Source: Alphaproteobacteria bacterium
GTDB taxonomy: Bacteria > Pseudomonadota > Alphaproteobacteria > Rickettsiales > UBA1997
Assembly (NCBI GenBank): GCA_016869695.1
Contig: VGDN01000008.1
Location: 1-14,733 of the forward strand
Length of the DNA stretch: 14,733 nucleotides
Direction: 5' to 3'
A program made the translations under genes and the position numbers. Positions 1 through 7,127 of the stretch are shown here, piece after piece. Position 1 is the stretch's first letter. Every line of letters starts with the position of its first letter. The notes beneath the pieces are model-generated. The model saw only the letters and a list, made by a program, of their open reading frames with translations. It was not told the origin of the DNA and made no database searches.

Positions 1-227
1 GCCGCTGACGATTCCTGATCAGGTACTGAAATACGAATCAACTCTGCTCCAACTTCCGCACATTCATTCACTTGCCGAATCGTTGCTTGCACATCGGTGG
101 TTGGCGTGTTGGTCATCGACTGCACTGAGATCGGCGCATCACCACCAACTGCCACCTTGCCCACAAAAATCTGCCGAGATTTACGACGGTTGATGGCGCG
201 GTAGGGACGGATTGATTGTAAGTCCAT
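1..227 (-). CDS. ispG: IspG, 4-hydroxy-3-methylbut-2-enyl diphosphate synthase, 5' part only
   Basis: First 75 codons of an iron-sulfur enzyme of the MEP isoprenoid pathway, which converts methylerythritol cyclodiphosphate to HMBPP. The gene runs off the left edge of the window. The start ATG is at 227-225 and the translation opens [17 protein letters not shown]. The family signature follows: a basic RRKS patch, then [20 protein letters not shown], then TPTTDV and the [11 protein letters not shown] strand of the TIM barrel. The C-terminal 4Fe-4S domain is outside the window. It lies 8 bp downstream of the tyrA stop on the same strand. The gap and start codon fall in a TTTTTGA-type AT-rich repeat that is also found in front of ilvE. 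The family call rests on the characteristic N-terminus and is firm. Confidence 0.93.
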   Translation of the reverse strand, partial: MDLQSIRPYRAINRRKSRQIFVGKVAVGGDAPISVQSMTNTPTTDVQATIRQVNECAEVGAELIRISVPDQESSA

Positions 228-253
228 TTTTGATTTTAGATTTTTGATTTGAG
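225..253. repeat. AT-rich TTTTTGA repeat between tyrA and ispG
   Basis: CATTTTTGATTTTAGATTTT... at 225-253 contains three TTTTGA-type units and spans the tyrA stop and ispG start. The same string, with one more unit, is found split around the MITE at 11088-11100 and 11263-11286. It codes for the last residues of the upstream gene on the minus strand (...KSKI) and supplies the ATG context of the next. Confidence 0.6.
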
Positions 254-1213
254 GTCGAAGCACTGATTACAAAGCCTGGCGATGTTTTGACGATTTTGCT
301 CGAGGAGATTCTTTAGGTCGTAATCGAAGATTTTTATGATCGAAGTAAAGTCGTGAAAGCCAGAGCCAGCATAGGTTTGAAAGGTTTTAACTTCGGGAAT
401 TTCGAGGAAGGCTTTTACAACTAAAGCGCGGAAAAAGATAGGGGAGAAATTTTTTTCAAAAAAAAGTGATGGAGAATAAGAACAGCCATCATTGCGAGGA
501 GAACGAAATTCGACGAAGCAATCCATGACTCTTTCCAGGTTCGCAAAAAACTTTTCGTAAAATTTTTCCAGGTTTTTTTCATTCATCTTAAAAATATCTC
601 GCCAGATCTCGGAACTTGAGTTATCTATGCGGAAGGCGGTTTTAAAAAACTCGTCATCAATATTTTTTGGTGAAAATTCAGCAGTTAAAAAAGAAAGAAA
701 CTGCGGCAAATGCGAGACTACAGCATAAATCTCGTCATGCTTCTCAGCGGATAAAAACTCAGGAATCGCGCCGATTTTCAAAGCAAGTTCAGCCGCCTTC
801 TGATTTTCTTTACAAATCACAAACTTCTTACCAGCAAACAAATCAGTGCGCGAATGCTCATACCCAACATTCTCCGATCCAGCGATTGGATGGCACGGCA
901 CAAAATTTTTCGGCATATTTTTGAATCGGAAATTCTTCACCGAACCCAGATCAATCACCAAGGCATTAACATCTTTTAGATCAAAAAAGATCTCTTCGTA
1001 AGCGGATAGTGGCGTGGCAATCACGATCAAATCAAAGTCACTTAGATCATCAACCAACTCGCCATCAATCACCCCTTCGCTCTGCGCAAAATAGATCGTC
1101 TCCTCATCCAAATCTTCGGCAAAAATTTCTTTACTCATCTGAACCTGCCGAAGCGCCTTAACAAATGATCCACCGATCAGCCCCAGTCCGATGATTAGAG
1201 TCTTGTTAAACAT
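236..1213 (-). CDS. tyrA: Prephenate dehydrogenase (TyrA) with in-frame palindromic repeat and C-terminal extension
   Basis: NAD(P)-dependent cytosolic dehydrogenase of tyrosine synthesis (prephenate to 4-hydroxyphenylpyruvate, or the arogenate variant). The Rossmann motif GLGLIGGS is at residues 9-16. VIATPLSAY and VIDLGSVK strands follow, then CHPIAGSE near residue 108 and [10 protein letters not shown] near 167, all typical of TyrA. An [18 protein letters not shown] segment around 194-211 matches the usual C-terminal helical domain, after which most family members end. Here residues 231-242 ([12 protein letters not shown]) are encoded by a small palindromic repeat. A further ~75 residues follow, including [14 protein letters not shown], which resembles the same helical motif again. 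At 325 residues it is longer than the roughly 280-310 usual for the family. The start is the ATG directly before the Rossmann strand. It is transcribed towards ispG and divergently from the lipoprotein operon, 51 bp away. Confidence 0.92.
   Translation of the reverse strand: MFNKTLIIGLGLIGGSFVKALRQVQMSKEIFAEDLDEETIYFAQSEGVIDGELVDDLSDFDLIVIATPLSAYEEIFFDLKDVNALVIDLGSVKNFRFKNMPKNFVPCHPIAGSENVGYEHSRTDLFAGKKFVICKENQKAAELALKIGAIPEFLSAEKHDEIYAVVSHLPQFLSFLTAEFSPKNIDDEFFKTAFRIDNSSSEIWRDIFKMNEKNLEKFYEKFFANLERVMDCFVEFRSPRNDGCSYSPSLFFEKNFSPIFFRALVVKAFLEIPEVKTFQTYAGSGFHDFTSIIKIFDYDLKNLLEQNRQNIARLCNQCFDLKSKI
488..526. repeat. RPE/REP-like small palindromic repeat inside tyrA
   Basis: The core at 490-524 begins CATTGCGAGGAG and ends GACGAAGCAATCC, with complementary termini ATTGC and GCAAT. 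This is the look of the widespread CATTGCGAGNAG...GAAGCAATCC repeat family, and resembles the Rickettsia palindromic elements known to be inserted in reading frames. It is read on the minus strand without a stop and adds the hydrophilic peptide [12 protein letters not shown] between two helical segments of TyrA. No second copy was seen in the window, so repeat status rests on recognition of the family rather than on two observed copies. Confidence 0.65.
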
Positions 1214-1264
1214 GTTGAAATTCTTTTAATCGTTTTTAGGTTTCACCAAAATTTTTTCCAAAAA

Positions 1265-1426
1265 ATGAAGAAAATAATTTTACTTGTGGCGGTTTTCTTT
1301 TGTCTTGTTTCTTGTTCGAGCAAAACAGTCGATATCAGGAGTCCGTGCGTCTCCGCTGACGATGGTCCATGCGGTTCAAAAAAGCCAATCAATGATTGGT
1401 GGATAAAGAAATCAAAAAGTTCCTAG
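1265..1426 (+). CDS. Small lipoprotein, 53 aa
   Basis: A 53-residue ORF starts MKKIILLVAVFFCLVSC, a lysine-rich n-region, a hydrophobic core and a lipobox LVSC with the lipidated cysteine at position 17. The mature part is about 37 residues, with two further cysteines in SPCVSADDGPCGSKK and an NDWW motif. Cys27 and Cys36 could form a disulfide in the periplasm. The small-lipoprotein pattern SPCVS...PC...KPxN reminds me of short Rickettsiales lipoproteins (DUF2706-like), but I cannot confirm that. The TAG stop is 2 bp before the next start, so it is probably the first gene of the operon running to 4035. No Shine-Dalgarno is obvious; the upstream sequence is A/T-rich. Confidence 0.75.
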   Translation: MKKIILLVAVFFCLVSCSSKTVDIRSPCVSADDGPCGSKKPINDWWIKKSKSS

Positions 1427-1428
1427 AC

Positions 1429-1821
1429 ATGACCGAAGAGAAAAAGTCACAATCTTTTGCCGAAAAATATGCGAGTAAAAAAACAAATTTCACCTCACAA
1501 GCTGTACAAAATCAGCAGCCAACCAAAAAGAAGGATCTTTCCGACATCGCTTCGAAAGCCGTTCCTTCTAGTCTTAAACCAGTAGATCCTCAAAAAAAAA
1601 TGCAAGCCGAACTAATCTATCTCGTAAAAGGAATCGACGCCGGACGCAATGCTTGGTATTATGTTTTGGTTGATCGTCTTAAGTTGCAGCTTTTCCTTAA
1701 GGCCTTGAATGACGACATCATTCATCTCGAAAATTACGGAAAAATTCTTTTCTCAGCATATGGCGAGGAACCTTCTGCCGAAGTCACCGGAAAACTCAAG
1801 GAAGAGTACGGTATTGAGTAA
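1429..1821 (+). CDS. Conserved alphaproteobacterial protein of unknown function, 130 aa
   Basis: The N-terminal half is charged and probably disordered (many Lys, Gln and Ser). The C-terminal half is a compact domain beginning around LIYLVKGIDAGRNAWYYVLV and containing LKLQLFLKAL, LENYGKILFSAYGEEP and a final KEEYGIE. I recognise the AWYY...LFL.AL...YG.IL.S.+GE.P pattern as a small alphaproteobacterial family without a known function. No signal peptide or membrane segment is visible, so it is likely cytosolic. An upstream ATG at 1396 would add 11 residues but overlaps the lipoprotein gene by 31 bp. The ATG at 1429, 2 bp after the lipoprotein stop, fits the compact operon better. Its last codons overlap the TTG start of ctpA. 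Confidence 0.7.
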   Translation: MTEEKKSQSFAEKYASKKTNFTSQAVQNQQPTKKKDLSDIASKAVPSSLKPVDPQKKMQAELIYLVKGIDAGRNAWYYVLVDRLKLQLFLKALNDDIIHLENYGKILFSAYGEEPSAEVTGKLKEEYGIE

Positions 1822-3139
1822 CGCCATAAAAATTTTCTTCATCACCACCACCTCTGTTTTTATTGGCTTCCTTTCGGCCATTTCCTTTTCGCAGATAGAT
1901 ATCAAGCCACTCAAATTTGATAAAACCAAGTTCGATGACCAAAAAGGATTTTTGGATGAGGTTGTTGCGCGTGTAAAAAAAGATTATGTCGAAGAAAAAA
2001 CCGACAAACAACTTCTAGAAGCAGCTGCTTCTGGATTGCTCTCCTCCCTCGACCCACATTCTTCCTACCTAAATGAAGACGCGCTTAAAGAAATGCAGGT
2101 ACAAACCAAAGGTGAATTTGGTGGCTTAGGAATCGAGATCACATTGGATATGTCGGTGGTGAAAGTTGTGTCTGCAATCGAAGACACGCCTGCTGCCAAG
2201 GCAGACGTAAAGTCCGGCGACTATATCACTCGAGTTGATGGCAAGAATGTTGTTGGTTTATCGCTAGAAGAAGTGGTAAAAAAACTTCGCGGCAAACCAG
2301 GATCAAGTGTAAAAATTACCATCCTACGTAAGAGCGAAAAAGCCCCTCTCGAAAAAACGCTTACTCGTCAAATCATTAAAGTAAGAGCTATCAAATCCTC
2401 GCGCTTCAAAGATGTGGCTTACATTAAAATCAACACCTTCTCCGAACAGGCCTATTCTGGTCTCGTGACCGAGTTAGAAAAACTTAAAAAACAAATCGGC
2501 AAAGAAAATCTTAAAGGTTTGGTGCTTGATTTACGTAGCAATCCAGGCGGGCTTTTGGATCAATCCATAAAGATAAGTGACGCTTTTTTGGATAAGGGCA
2601 AAACCATCGTTTCAATCAAAGGACGTAACTTGGAGGCGGCCAAAGAATATGTCGATGAAGCCAATGAAAACCTAATTCCAAACCTGCCAATCATCATTCT
2701 CATCAATGAAGGATCAGCTTCTGCTTCTGAAATCGTTTCTGGCGCTCTACAAGACAACAAGCGAGCAGTGATTATGGGCGTTAAATCTTTCGGCAAGGGA
2801 TCGGTACAAACCGTCATTCCGCTCGAAAAAAATCACGGTGCGTTACGACTAACAACCGCACTTTATTACACTCCGAGTGGTAAGTCGATTCAGGCGCATG
2901 GCATCGAACCAGATATTGAAGTAACCAACGCAAAAATTCAGAAGCAGGATCAAGGGGAAGTTAATTCTGAAGCCGATCTCAAGGGCCATATCGAAGTTCA
3001 GCTCCGGGAGGTAATTAAAGAAGCAAAGAAAGAAAAATCCGGCGAAGATGATCTATCAATTTACGACCAAGATTACCAACTCGCCCGCGCAATTGATTTA
3101 GTGCGCGGCGTGAAGATTTATGGCTCTACTACAAAATGA
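1814..3139 (+). CDS. ctpA: Carboxyl-terminal processing protease CtpA (S41 family)
   Basis: Periplasmic serine protease that trims or degrades envelope proteins from their C-termini. I chose the TTG at 1814 because GGAAGAG lies just upstream, it gives 441 residues as usual for CtpA, and the protein then opens with a membrane/signal segment (residues 5-26). An upstream ATG at 1709 would lie deep in the preceding gene. The N-terminal helical part with SLDPHSSYL is at 78-86. A PDZ domain spans about 100-175 (GEFGGLGIEI, SGDYITRVDG). The S41 core has LDLRSNPGGLLD at 239-249. The Ser-Lys dyad is best placed at Ser303 in GSASASE and Lys328 in SFGKGSVQ. The gene overlaps the preceding ORF by 8 bp and the next by ATGA, so translation is probably coupled. 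Confidence 0.95.
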   Translation: MSNAIKIFFITTTSVFIGFLSAISFSQIDIKPLKFDKTKFDDQKGFLDEVVARVKKDYVEEKTDKQLLEAAASGLLSSLDPHSSYLNEDALKEMQVQTKGEFGGLGIEITLDMSVVKVVSAIEDTPAAKADVKSGDYITRVDGKNVVGLSLEEVVKKLRGKPGSSVKITILRKSEKAPLEKTLTRQIIKVRAIKSSRFKDVAYIKINTFSEQAYSGLVTELEKLKKQIGKENLKGLVLDLRSNPGGLLDQSIKISDAFLDKGKTIVSIKGRNLEAAKEYVDEANENLIPNLPIIILINEGSASASEIVSGALQDNKRAVIMGVKSFGKGSVQTVIPLEKNHGALRLTTALYYTPSGKSIQAHGIEPDIEVTNAKIQKQDQGEVNSEADLKGHIEVQLREVIKEAKKEKSGEDDLSIYDQDYQLARAIDLVRGVKIYGSTTK

Positions 3140-4035
3140 AGGGCTTATTCGCCACCTTCTTATTCCTGTCCTTTTCCGCTTTTGCTTCCCCTTCTCAAGA
3201 TTTTGTAGTCTCTAAAGTTAACAACAAAGCAATCACTAACTCAGAAGTTTCTAACCGCTACCGCTTCGTTATTATTTACTCTAGGCTACGAGTAAAAGAC
3301 CAAATCGAGCAAAAAATTTTACGTGAGCAAATTCTCGACAAGATGATTGAAGAAGAGCTCATCAGGCAAGAGGCAGCTGGTTTAAAGATTGAGGTAAATG
3401 ATACAGAAATCCGTGATGCCATCGATTTCACGACCACGCAGCGCAAACAAAATCCAACCCAATTCAAATTATTTTTTCAAAAACACTCCCTCTCTTTCGA
3501 CGCCTATTTAAAACAACTCGAAACAGAAATCCTCTGGTCAAAAATTATCTCGGAAACCTTGCGCAGTAAGGTCAAAATCACTGACGTCGAGTTAAATGAA
3601 TTTCTCGAGCAGTACAAGCTGGGCAATGATGTTAGAAAATTTTTTCTCTCCGAAATCATCATATCCACTTCTCCCAATGCTGAACAGCTAGCCATTAAGC
3701 TGGTTGATGAACTCAGGAATGGCGCCGATTTTAAAACTCTCACTCAACAATTTTCTTCGGGAATTGATCAAGATATTGGCTGGGTAACGCAATCAGACAT
3801 AGACAGCAAAATCTACACAGCAATCTCCGGACTAAAAAAGAATGAATACTCGGATCCAGTCTCACTCACAGATGGTTATCACATCTTCAAACTTACAGAT
3901 GCGCGGGTTGAAAATCAGGTCGCTGAACGCGATTTAAACACAGCAAAAAACAAGATCTTTGCCCATAAACTACAAACCCTTGCCAAGGGATATCTGATGG
4001 ATCTCCACAAAAAAGCGTTTATCGAGAAGAAGTGA
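3136..4035 (+). CDS. SurA-like periplasmic peptidyl-prolyl isomerase
   Basis: Predicted periplasmic folding factor for outer-membrane proteins. The signal peptide MKGLFATFLFLSFSAFA ends at residue 17. A SurA-type N-terminal chaperone region follows, with VNNKAITNSEV near 28-38 and a long helical stretch including DKMIEEELIRQEA. One parvulin (PPIC) domain spans about 165-270, with FFLSEIII, DIGWV and GYHIFKLTDAR. At 299 residues with a single parvulin domain it is shorter than E. coli SurA (428 residues, two domains). The ATG overlaps the ctpA stop (ATGA), implying coupled synthesis of a protease and a folding factor. The 3' end runs 17 bp into the convergent rfbD gene, leaving no room for a dedicated terminator. 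Confidence 0.85.
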   Translation: MKGLFATFLFLSFSAFASPSQDFVVSKVNNKAITNSEVSNRYRFVIIYSRLRVKDQIEQKILREQILDKMIEEELIRQEAAGLKIEVNDTEIRDAIDFTTTQRKQNPTQFKLFFQKHSLSFDAYLKQLETEILWSKIISETLRSKVKITDVELNEFLEQYKLGNDVRKFFLSEIIISTSPNAEQLAIKLVDELRNGADFKTLTQQFSSGIDQDIGWVTQSDIDSKIYTAISGLKKNEYSDPVSLTDGYHIFKLTDARVENQVAERDLNTAKNKIFAHKLQTLAKGYLMDLHKKAFIEKK

Positions 4036-4846
4036 GATATTTCTCAAGCGCTTCCCTCCAGTCTCTACACATTCCATCATTTTTCATTGCTGAAAATTTT
4101 GGACGACGTGCCGGACGAGGAAATTCGCTGGTTGAAACCGGCGTAACGGAAACATCAACAGCGGCGATCTCAAAAATTTTTTTAGCAAATTCATACCAAC
4201 TCGTAACTCCACCACCACAAACATGGTAGGTGCCAAATGGCGTTTTTTCCTCGATGATTTTCTTGATACCAAAAGCCAAATCATGCGTCCAGGTCGGACA
4301 ACCAAACTGATCATTAACCACACGAATCACCTTTTGGCTCTTAGCCATATTCAACATCGTGTCGACAAAGTTCTTGCCGTTTTTCCCGTACAGCCAACTT
4401 GTTCTGATGATGTAATGCTGCAGATTTGCCGCGCGGGTATTTTCTTCTCCTCGCAGCTTTGAGGCTCCGTAAACACTGAGCGGATTCGTTTTGTCACCAA
4501 CCTCGTATGGCGAAGTTTTTTCGCCGTCAAAGACGTAATCCGTGCTAATAAAAACCACCGGCACTGATTTTTTATTCGCTGCTTCCGCCACATTCTTTGC
4601 ACCTTCAGCATTGACTGCAAAAGCCTCAGCCTTATGGCTTTCTGCATCATCAACCTTAGTGTAAGCGGCGGCATTGATCACCAAATCAAAATCATTTTTG
4701 TAAAAAAATTTTTGTACCAACTCACGATTAGTAACATCACATTCACCTCTTCCTGCCTTTAAAACCATGTATCCAGAAGCAGTAAAAATTTCGAAAGCAT
4801 CTTGGCCGAACATGCCATTCGCCCCCAGAAGTAAGATCCTCTTCAT
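4019..4846 (-). CDS. rfbD: dTDP-4-dehydrorhamnose reductase
   Basis: Last step of dTDP-L-rhamnose synthesis: NAD(P)H reduction of dTDP-4-keto-rhamnose. Short-chain reductase fold of 275 residues with GANGMFG (8-14) for the nucleotide, VINAAAYTKVDDAE (56-69), STDYVFDG (101-108), and the catalytic YxxxK as Tyr126-Lys130 in VYGASKLRGE. A PRPARRPKFSAM tail motif is typical of RfbD. The start at 4846 puts [11 protein letters not shown] at the N-terminus and overlaps the rfbC stop as ATGA. An ATG at 4918 would add 24 unrelated residues inside rfbC. The order on the minus strand is rfbC then rfbD. Confidence 0.94.
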   Translation of the reverse strand: MKRILLLGANGMFGQDAFEIFTASGYMVLKAGRGECDVTNRELVQKFFYKNDFDLVINAAAYTKVDDAESHKAEAFAVNAEGAKNVAEAANKKSVPVVFISTDYVFDGEKTSPYEVGDKTNPLSVYGASKLRGEENTRAANLQHYIIRTSWLYGKNGKNFVDTMLNMAKSQKVIRVVNDQFGCPTWTHDLAFGIKKIIEEKTPFGTYHVCGGGVTSWYEFAKKIFEIAAVDVSVTPVSTSEFPRPARRPKFSAMKNDGMCRDWREALEKYLTSSR

Positions 4847-5388
4847 ATCGCGAGATCCCTGAACAAAGGCAGCGCCGAATCTTTTGACGACACAAGTGGC
4901 GTACCACTCACCTTCCAATCAATCGCCAAATCTGGATCATCAAAACGCAAGCCTGCATCGAGCTTTGGGTCATATTCTGCTGAGACTTTGTAGCAAACTT
5001 CTGCAGTCTGAGAAAGGGTTGAAAAACCATGCGCAAAGCCGGCCGGCACATAGAGCATTAGTTTATTTTCAGCGGAAAGATTAATGCCAAAATGCTTGCC
5101 GAATGTTTTAGAGGAGCGACGTAAATCAACGATGCAGTCATAAATCTCACCAGCAATACAGCGCACCAATTTTGCCTGCGCTTTGGGTGCATGTTGAAAA
5201 TGCAAACCACGAATCACTCCGTATTTGGAAAAAGATTGATTGTCTTGGATGAACTCATCAGAAATCCCGCCAGTCCTGAACTGCGAGGCTTTGTAGGTCT
5301 CACAAAAATATCCGCGCTCATCGTGAAAAAGACGCGGCTCAATCACAACCACATCGTCAAACTCATTTCGAGTAAAAATAAAATTCAT
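4843..5388 (-). CDS. rfbC: dTDP-4-dehydrorhamnose 3,5-epimerase
   Basis: Cupin-fold epimerase converting dTDP-4-keto-6-deoxyglucose to the rhamno form, the step before RfbD. At 181 residues it has the normal family length. Visible motifs are [12 protein letters not shown] (21-32), [17 protein letters not shown] (49-65) with catalytic His63, a [10 protein letters not shown] segment at 113-122, the expected catalytic Tyr133, and DPDLAIDW near the end. The start ATG at 5388-5386 is only 2 bp from the divergent GTG start of rfbA, and no Shine-Dalgarno is visible on this side. Its stop overlaps the rfbD start by 4 bp. Confidence 0.95.
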   Translation of the reverse strand: MNFIFTRNEFDDVVVIEPRLFHDERGYFCETYKASQFRTGGISDEFIQDNQSFSKYGVIRGLHFQHAPKAQAKLVRCIAGEIYDCIVDLRRSSKTFGKHFGINLSAENKLMLYVPAGFAHGFSTLSQTAEVCYKVSAEYDPKLDAGLRFDDPDLAIDWKVSGTPLVSSKDSALPLFRDLAI

Positions 5389-5390
5389 TT

Positions 5391-6269
5391 GTGAAAGGTA
5401 TTATTCTTGCCGGCGGAAACGGCACCAGACTTGCTCCGCTGACCAATGTAATTAGCAAACAACTTTTGCCGGTTTATGACAAACCGATGATTTGCTACCC
5501 ACTCGCCACATTACTGGCTCTTAACATAAAAGAGATCCTAATCATCTCAACTCCACAAGACACTCCGAATATCGAAAAGTTCTTGGGAGACGGTTCATCC
5601 TACGGAATAAAGCTTTCTTACGCCATTCAATCCGAGCCAAAAGGTATCGCCGAAGCGTTTTTAATCGGCGAAAAATTCATCGGCCAAAGCAATGTCTGTC
5701 TGGTTTTGGGCGACAATATTTTTTACGGAAACGAAGTTAATCGCGAAAATCTGCAGGAAAAAATATCCGAACTTGAATCAAGAAAAATAGGTGGATTTGT
5801 TTTTGCTTACCACGTCTCCGACCCTGAAAGATATGGCGTTGTCGAGTTTGATAAAAATGAAGAGAAGGCGCTTTCAATCGAAGAAAAACCAAAAAATCCA
5901 AAGTCACATTTCGCTGTAACCGGACTTTATCTTTACGATTCGAATGTTGTTGAAATCACTAAAAATCTAAAACCATCAGCACGTGGCGAGCTAGAAATCA
6001 CCGACATCAACAATGTTTATTTGCAAAAAGGAAAGCTTGGTGTTGTACGACTCAAACGTGGATTTGCCTGGCTTGACGCCGGCACTCCCGACTCACTCCT
6101 CGAAGCTTCGCAATTCATCCACACCATAGAAAAACGTCAGGGATTAAAGATCGCCTGCCTAGAAGAAATGGCCTTCCGCAATGGTTTTGTTACGCGCGAG
6201 CAATTCGAGTTGTTAAAAGCGAGATACAAAAAAAATTCGGATTACCGGAGGTATTTGGATAATGTCTAA
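5391..6269 (+). CDS. rfbA: Glucose-1-phosphate thymidylyltransferase
   Basis: First enzyme of dTDP-sugar synthesis: glucose-1-phosphate plus dTTP to dTDP-glucose. At 292 residues it has the canonical length. It has the nucleotidyltransferase signature [11 protein letters not shown] (8-18), [11 protein letters not shown] (23-33), a metal-binding Asp108 in LGDNIFYG, the SIEEKP and [10 protein letters not shown] strands, GELEITDIN, and [12 protein letters not shown]. The GTG start gives the conserved MKGIILAGG opening, so it is secure despite lacking a Shine-Dalgarno. It starts head to head with rfbC. The two transferase-like genes follow after 15 bp, probably in the same transcript. Confidence 0.96.
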   Translation: MKGIILAGGNGTRLAPLTNVISKQLLPVYDKPMICYPLATLLALNIKEILIISTPQDTPNIEKFLGDGSSYGIKLSYAIQSEPKGIAEAFLIGEKFIGQSNVCLVLGDNIFYGNEVNRENLQEKISELESRKIGGFVFAYHVSDPERYGVVEFDKNEEKALSIEEKPKNPKSHFAVTGLYLYDSNVVEITKNLKPSARGELEITDINNVYLQKGKLGVVRLKRGFAWLDAGTPDSLLEASQFIHTIEKRQGLKIACLEEMAFRNGFVTREQFELLKARYKKNSDYRRYLDNV

Positions 6270-6284
6270 AACAAGACTATCATC

Positions 6285-7127
6285 ATGCAAAGCTGCGTAG
6301 TCGTAATTCCGGTTTATAAAAATATCACCGACCCGAAGGAAATCGCCTCCCTGAAGCAAGGGTTAAAAATATTTGGTGCGCATGACATCGTTTTTATATG
6401 CCCAGAATCTTTTGATGATCAGCAGCTCAAGGAATATTTAAAACTTCATTCAAAACTAAGATTTGAGAAATTCTCCAACCAAGATTTTAGCAGCGTCAAA
6501 TCCTACAATTCCCTTCTCCTAGATCGCAGATTCTACGCAAGATTCGCTGCTTACAAATTCATGCTGATTTACCAACTAGATGCTTATGTGTTTGACGACC
6601 AACTAACTCACTGGTGCAACAGAGGATTTGATTATATCGGCGCACCATGGTTCAAAGATTTTAATGCCAGCGGACGGGAAAATGAGTTTATGTTAAATGC
6701 TGGAAATGGCGGCTTCTCTTTGCGCAACATCACAAAAATAAATAATCTCTTAATCACAATATTAACCCCTCACCAAACAATGGCACTGTGCAAATCGCTA
6801 CAAAAAGCTCGCTGCAAGCCACATAACAAACTTTGTTTCTGGATTGGTTTTTTTACCAAAGCCCTGTTGATGAAACATTCATTTGCTGAGCTTTGTGGTT
6901 ACATAACAAACAAAACCGCCTGCACTAACGAAGATTATTTTCTCGCCTATATTTACCCACAAATTTTCCACGAATTTCATGTAGCAAAAGCTGAAGAAGC
7001 GATTGCATTTTCTTTTGAATGTCAGCCAGAAAAACTCTACGCCCTCAATAAAAACAAGCTTCCATTTGGGTGTCATGCTTGGAGCAAATACTCACCAGAT
7101 TTCTGGAAAAAATTTATTAGCTTGTAA
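6285..7127 (+). CDS. DUF5672-like putative glycosyltransferase
   Basis: A 280-residue soluble protein that I recognise as DUF5672-like, a family often found in polysaccharide loci and probably of glycosyltransferase-A fold. It opens with a strand (SCVVVIPVYKN), like GT-A enzymes. LIYQLDAYVF at 94-103 is a candidate metal-binding region, YIGAPWF is at 117-123, and LNAGNGGFSLRN at 137-148 is the most family-like motif. The C-terminal third contains NEDYFLAY and PFGCHAWSKY, also typical. There is no signal peptide or membrane helix. The stop overlaps the next start as TAATG. The sugar donor and acceptor cannot be read from the sequence; dTDP-rhamnose from the adjacent genes is a reasonable inference. 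Confidence 0.8.
   Translation: MQSCVVVIPVYKNITDPKEIASLKQGLKIFGAHDIVFICPESFDDQQLKEYLKLHSKLRFEKFSNQDFSSVKSYNSLLLDRRFYARFAAYKFMLIYQLDAYVFDDQLTHWCNRGFDYIGAPWFKDFNASGRENEFMLNAGNGGFSLRNITKINNLLITILTPHQTMALCKSLQKARCKPHNKLCFWIGFFTKALLMKHSFAELCGYITNKTACTNEDYFLAYIYPQIFHEFHVAKAEEAIAFSFECQPEKLYALNKNKLPFGCHAWSKYSPDFWKKFISL

Noticed and set aside
1396..1428. Upstream ATG for the 130-aa protein
   Set aside because: It would overlap the lipoprotein gene by 31 bp and adds no recognisable sequence; ATG 1429 follows the lipoprotein stop directly.
1709..1813. N-terminal extension of ctpA
   Set aside because: It lies within the preceding gene; TTG 1814 has a ribosome site and gives a proper signal/anchor segment and length.
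4847..4918. N-terminal extension of rfbD
   Set aside because: It is antiphase reading of the rfbC 3' end; the Rossmann strand starts at the ATG of 4846.
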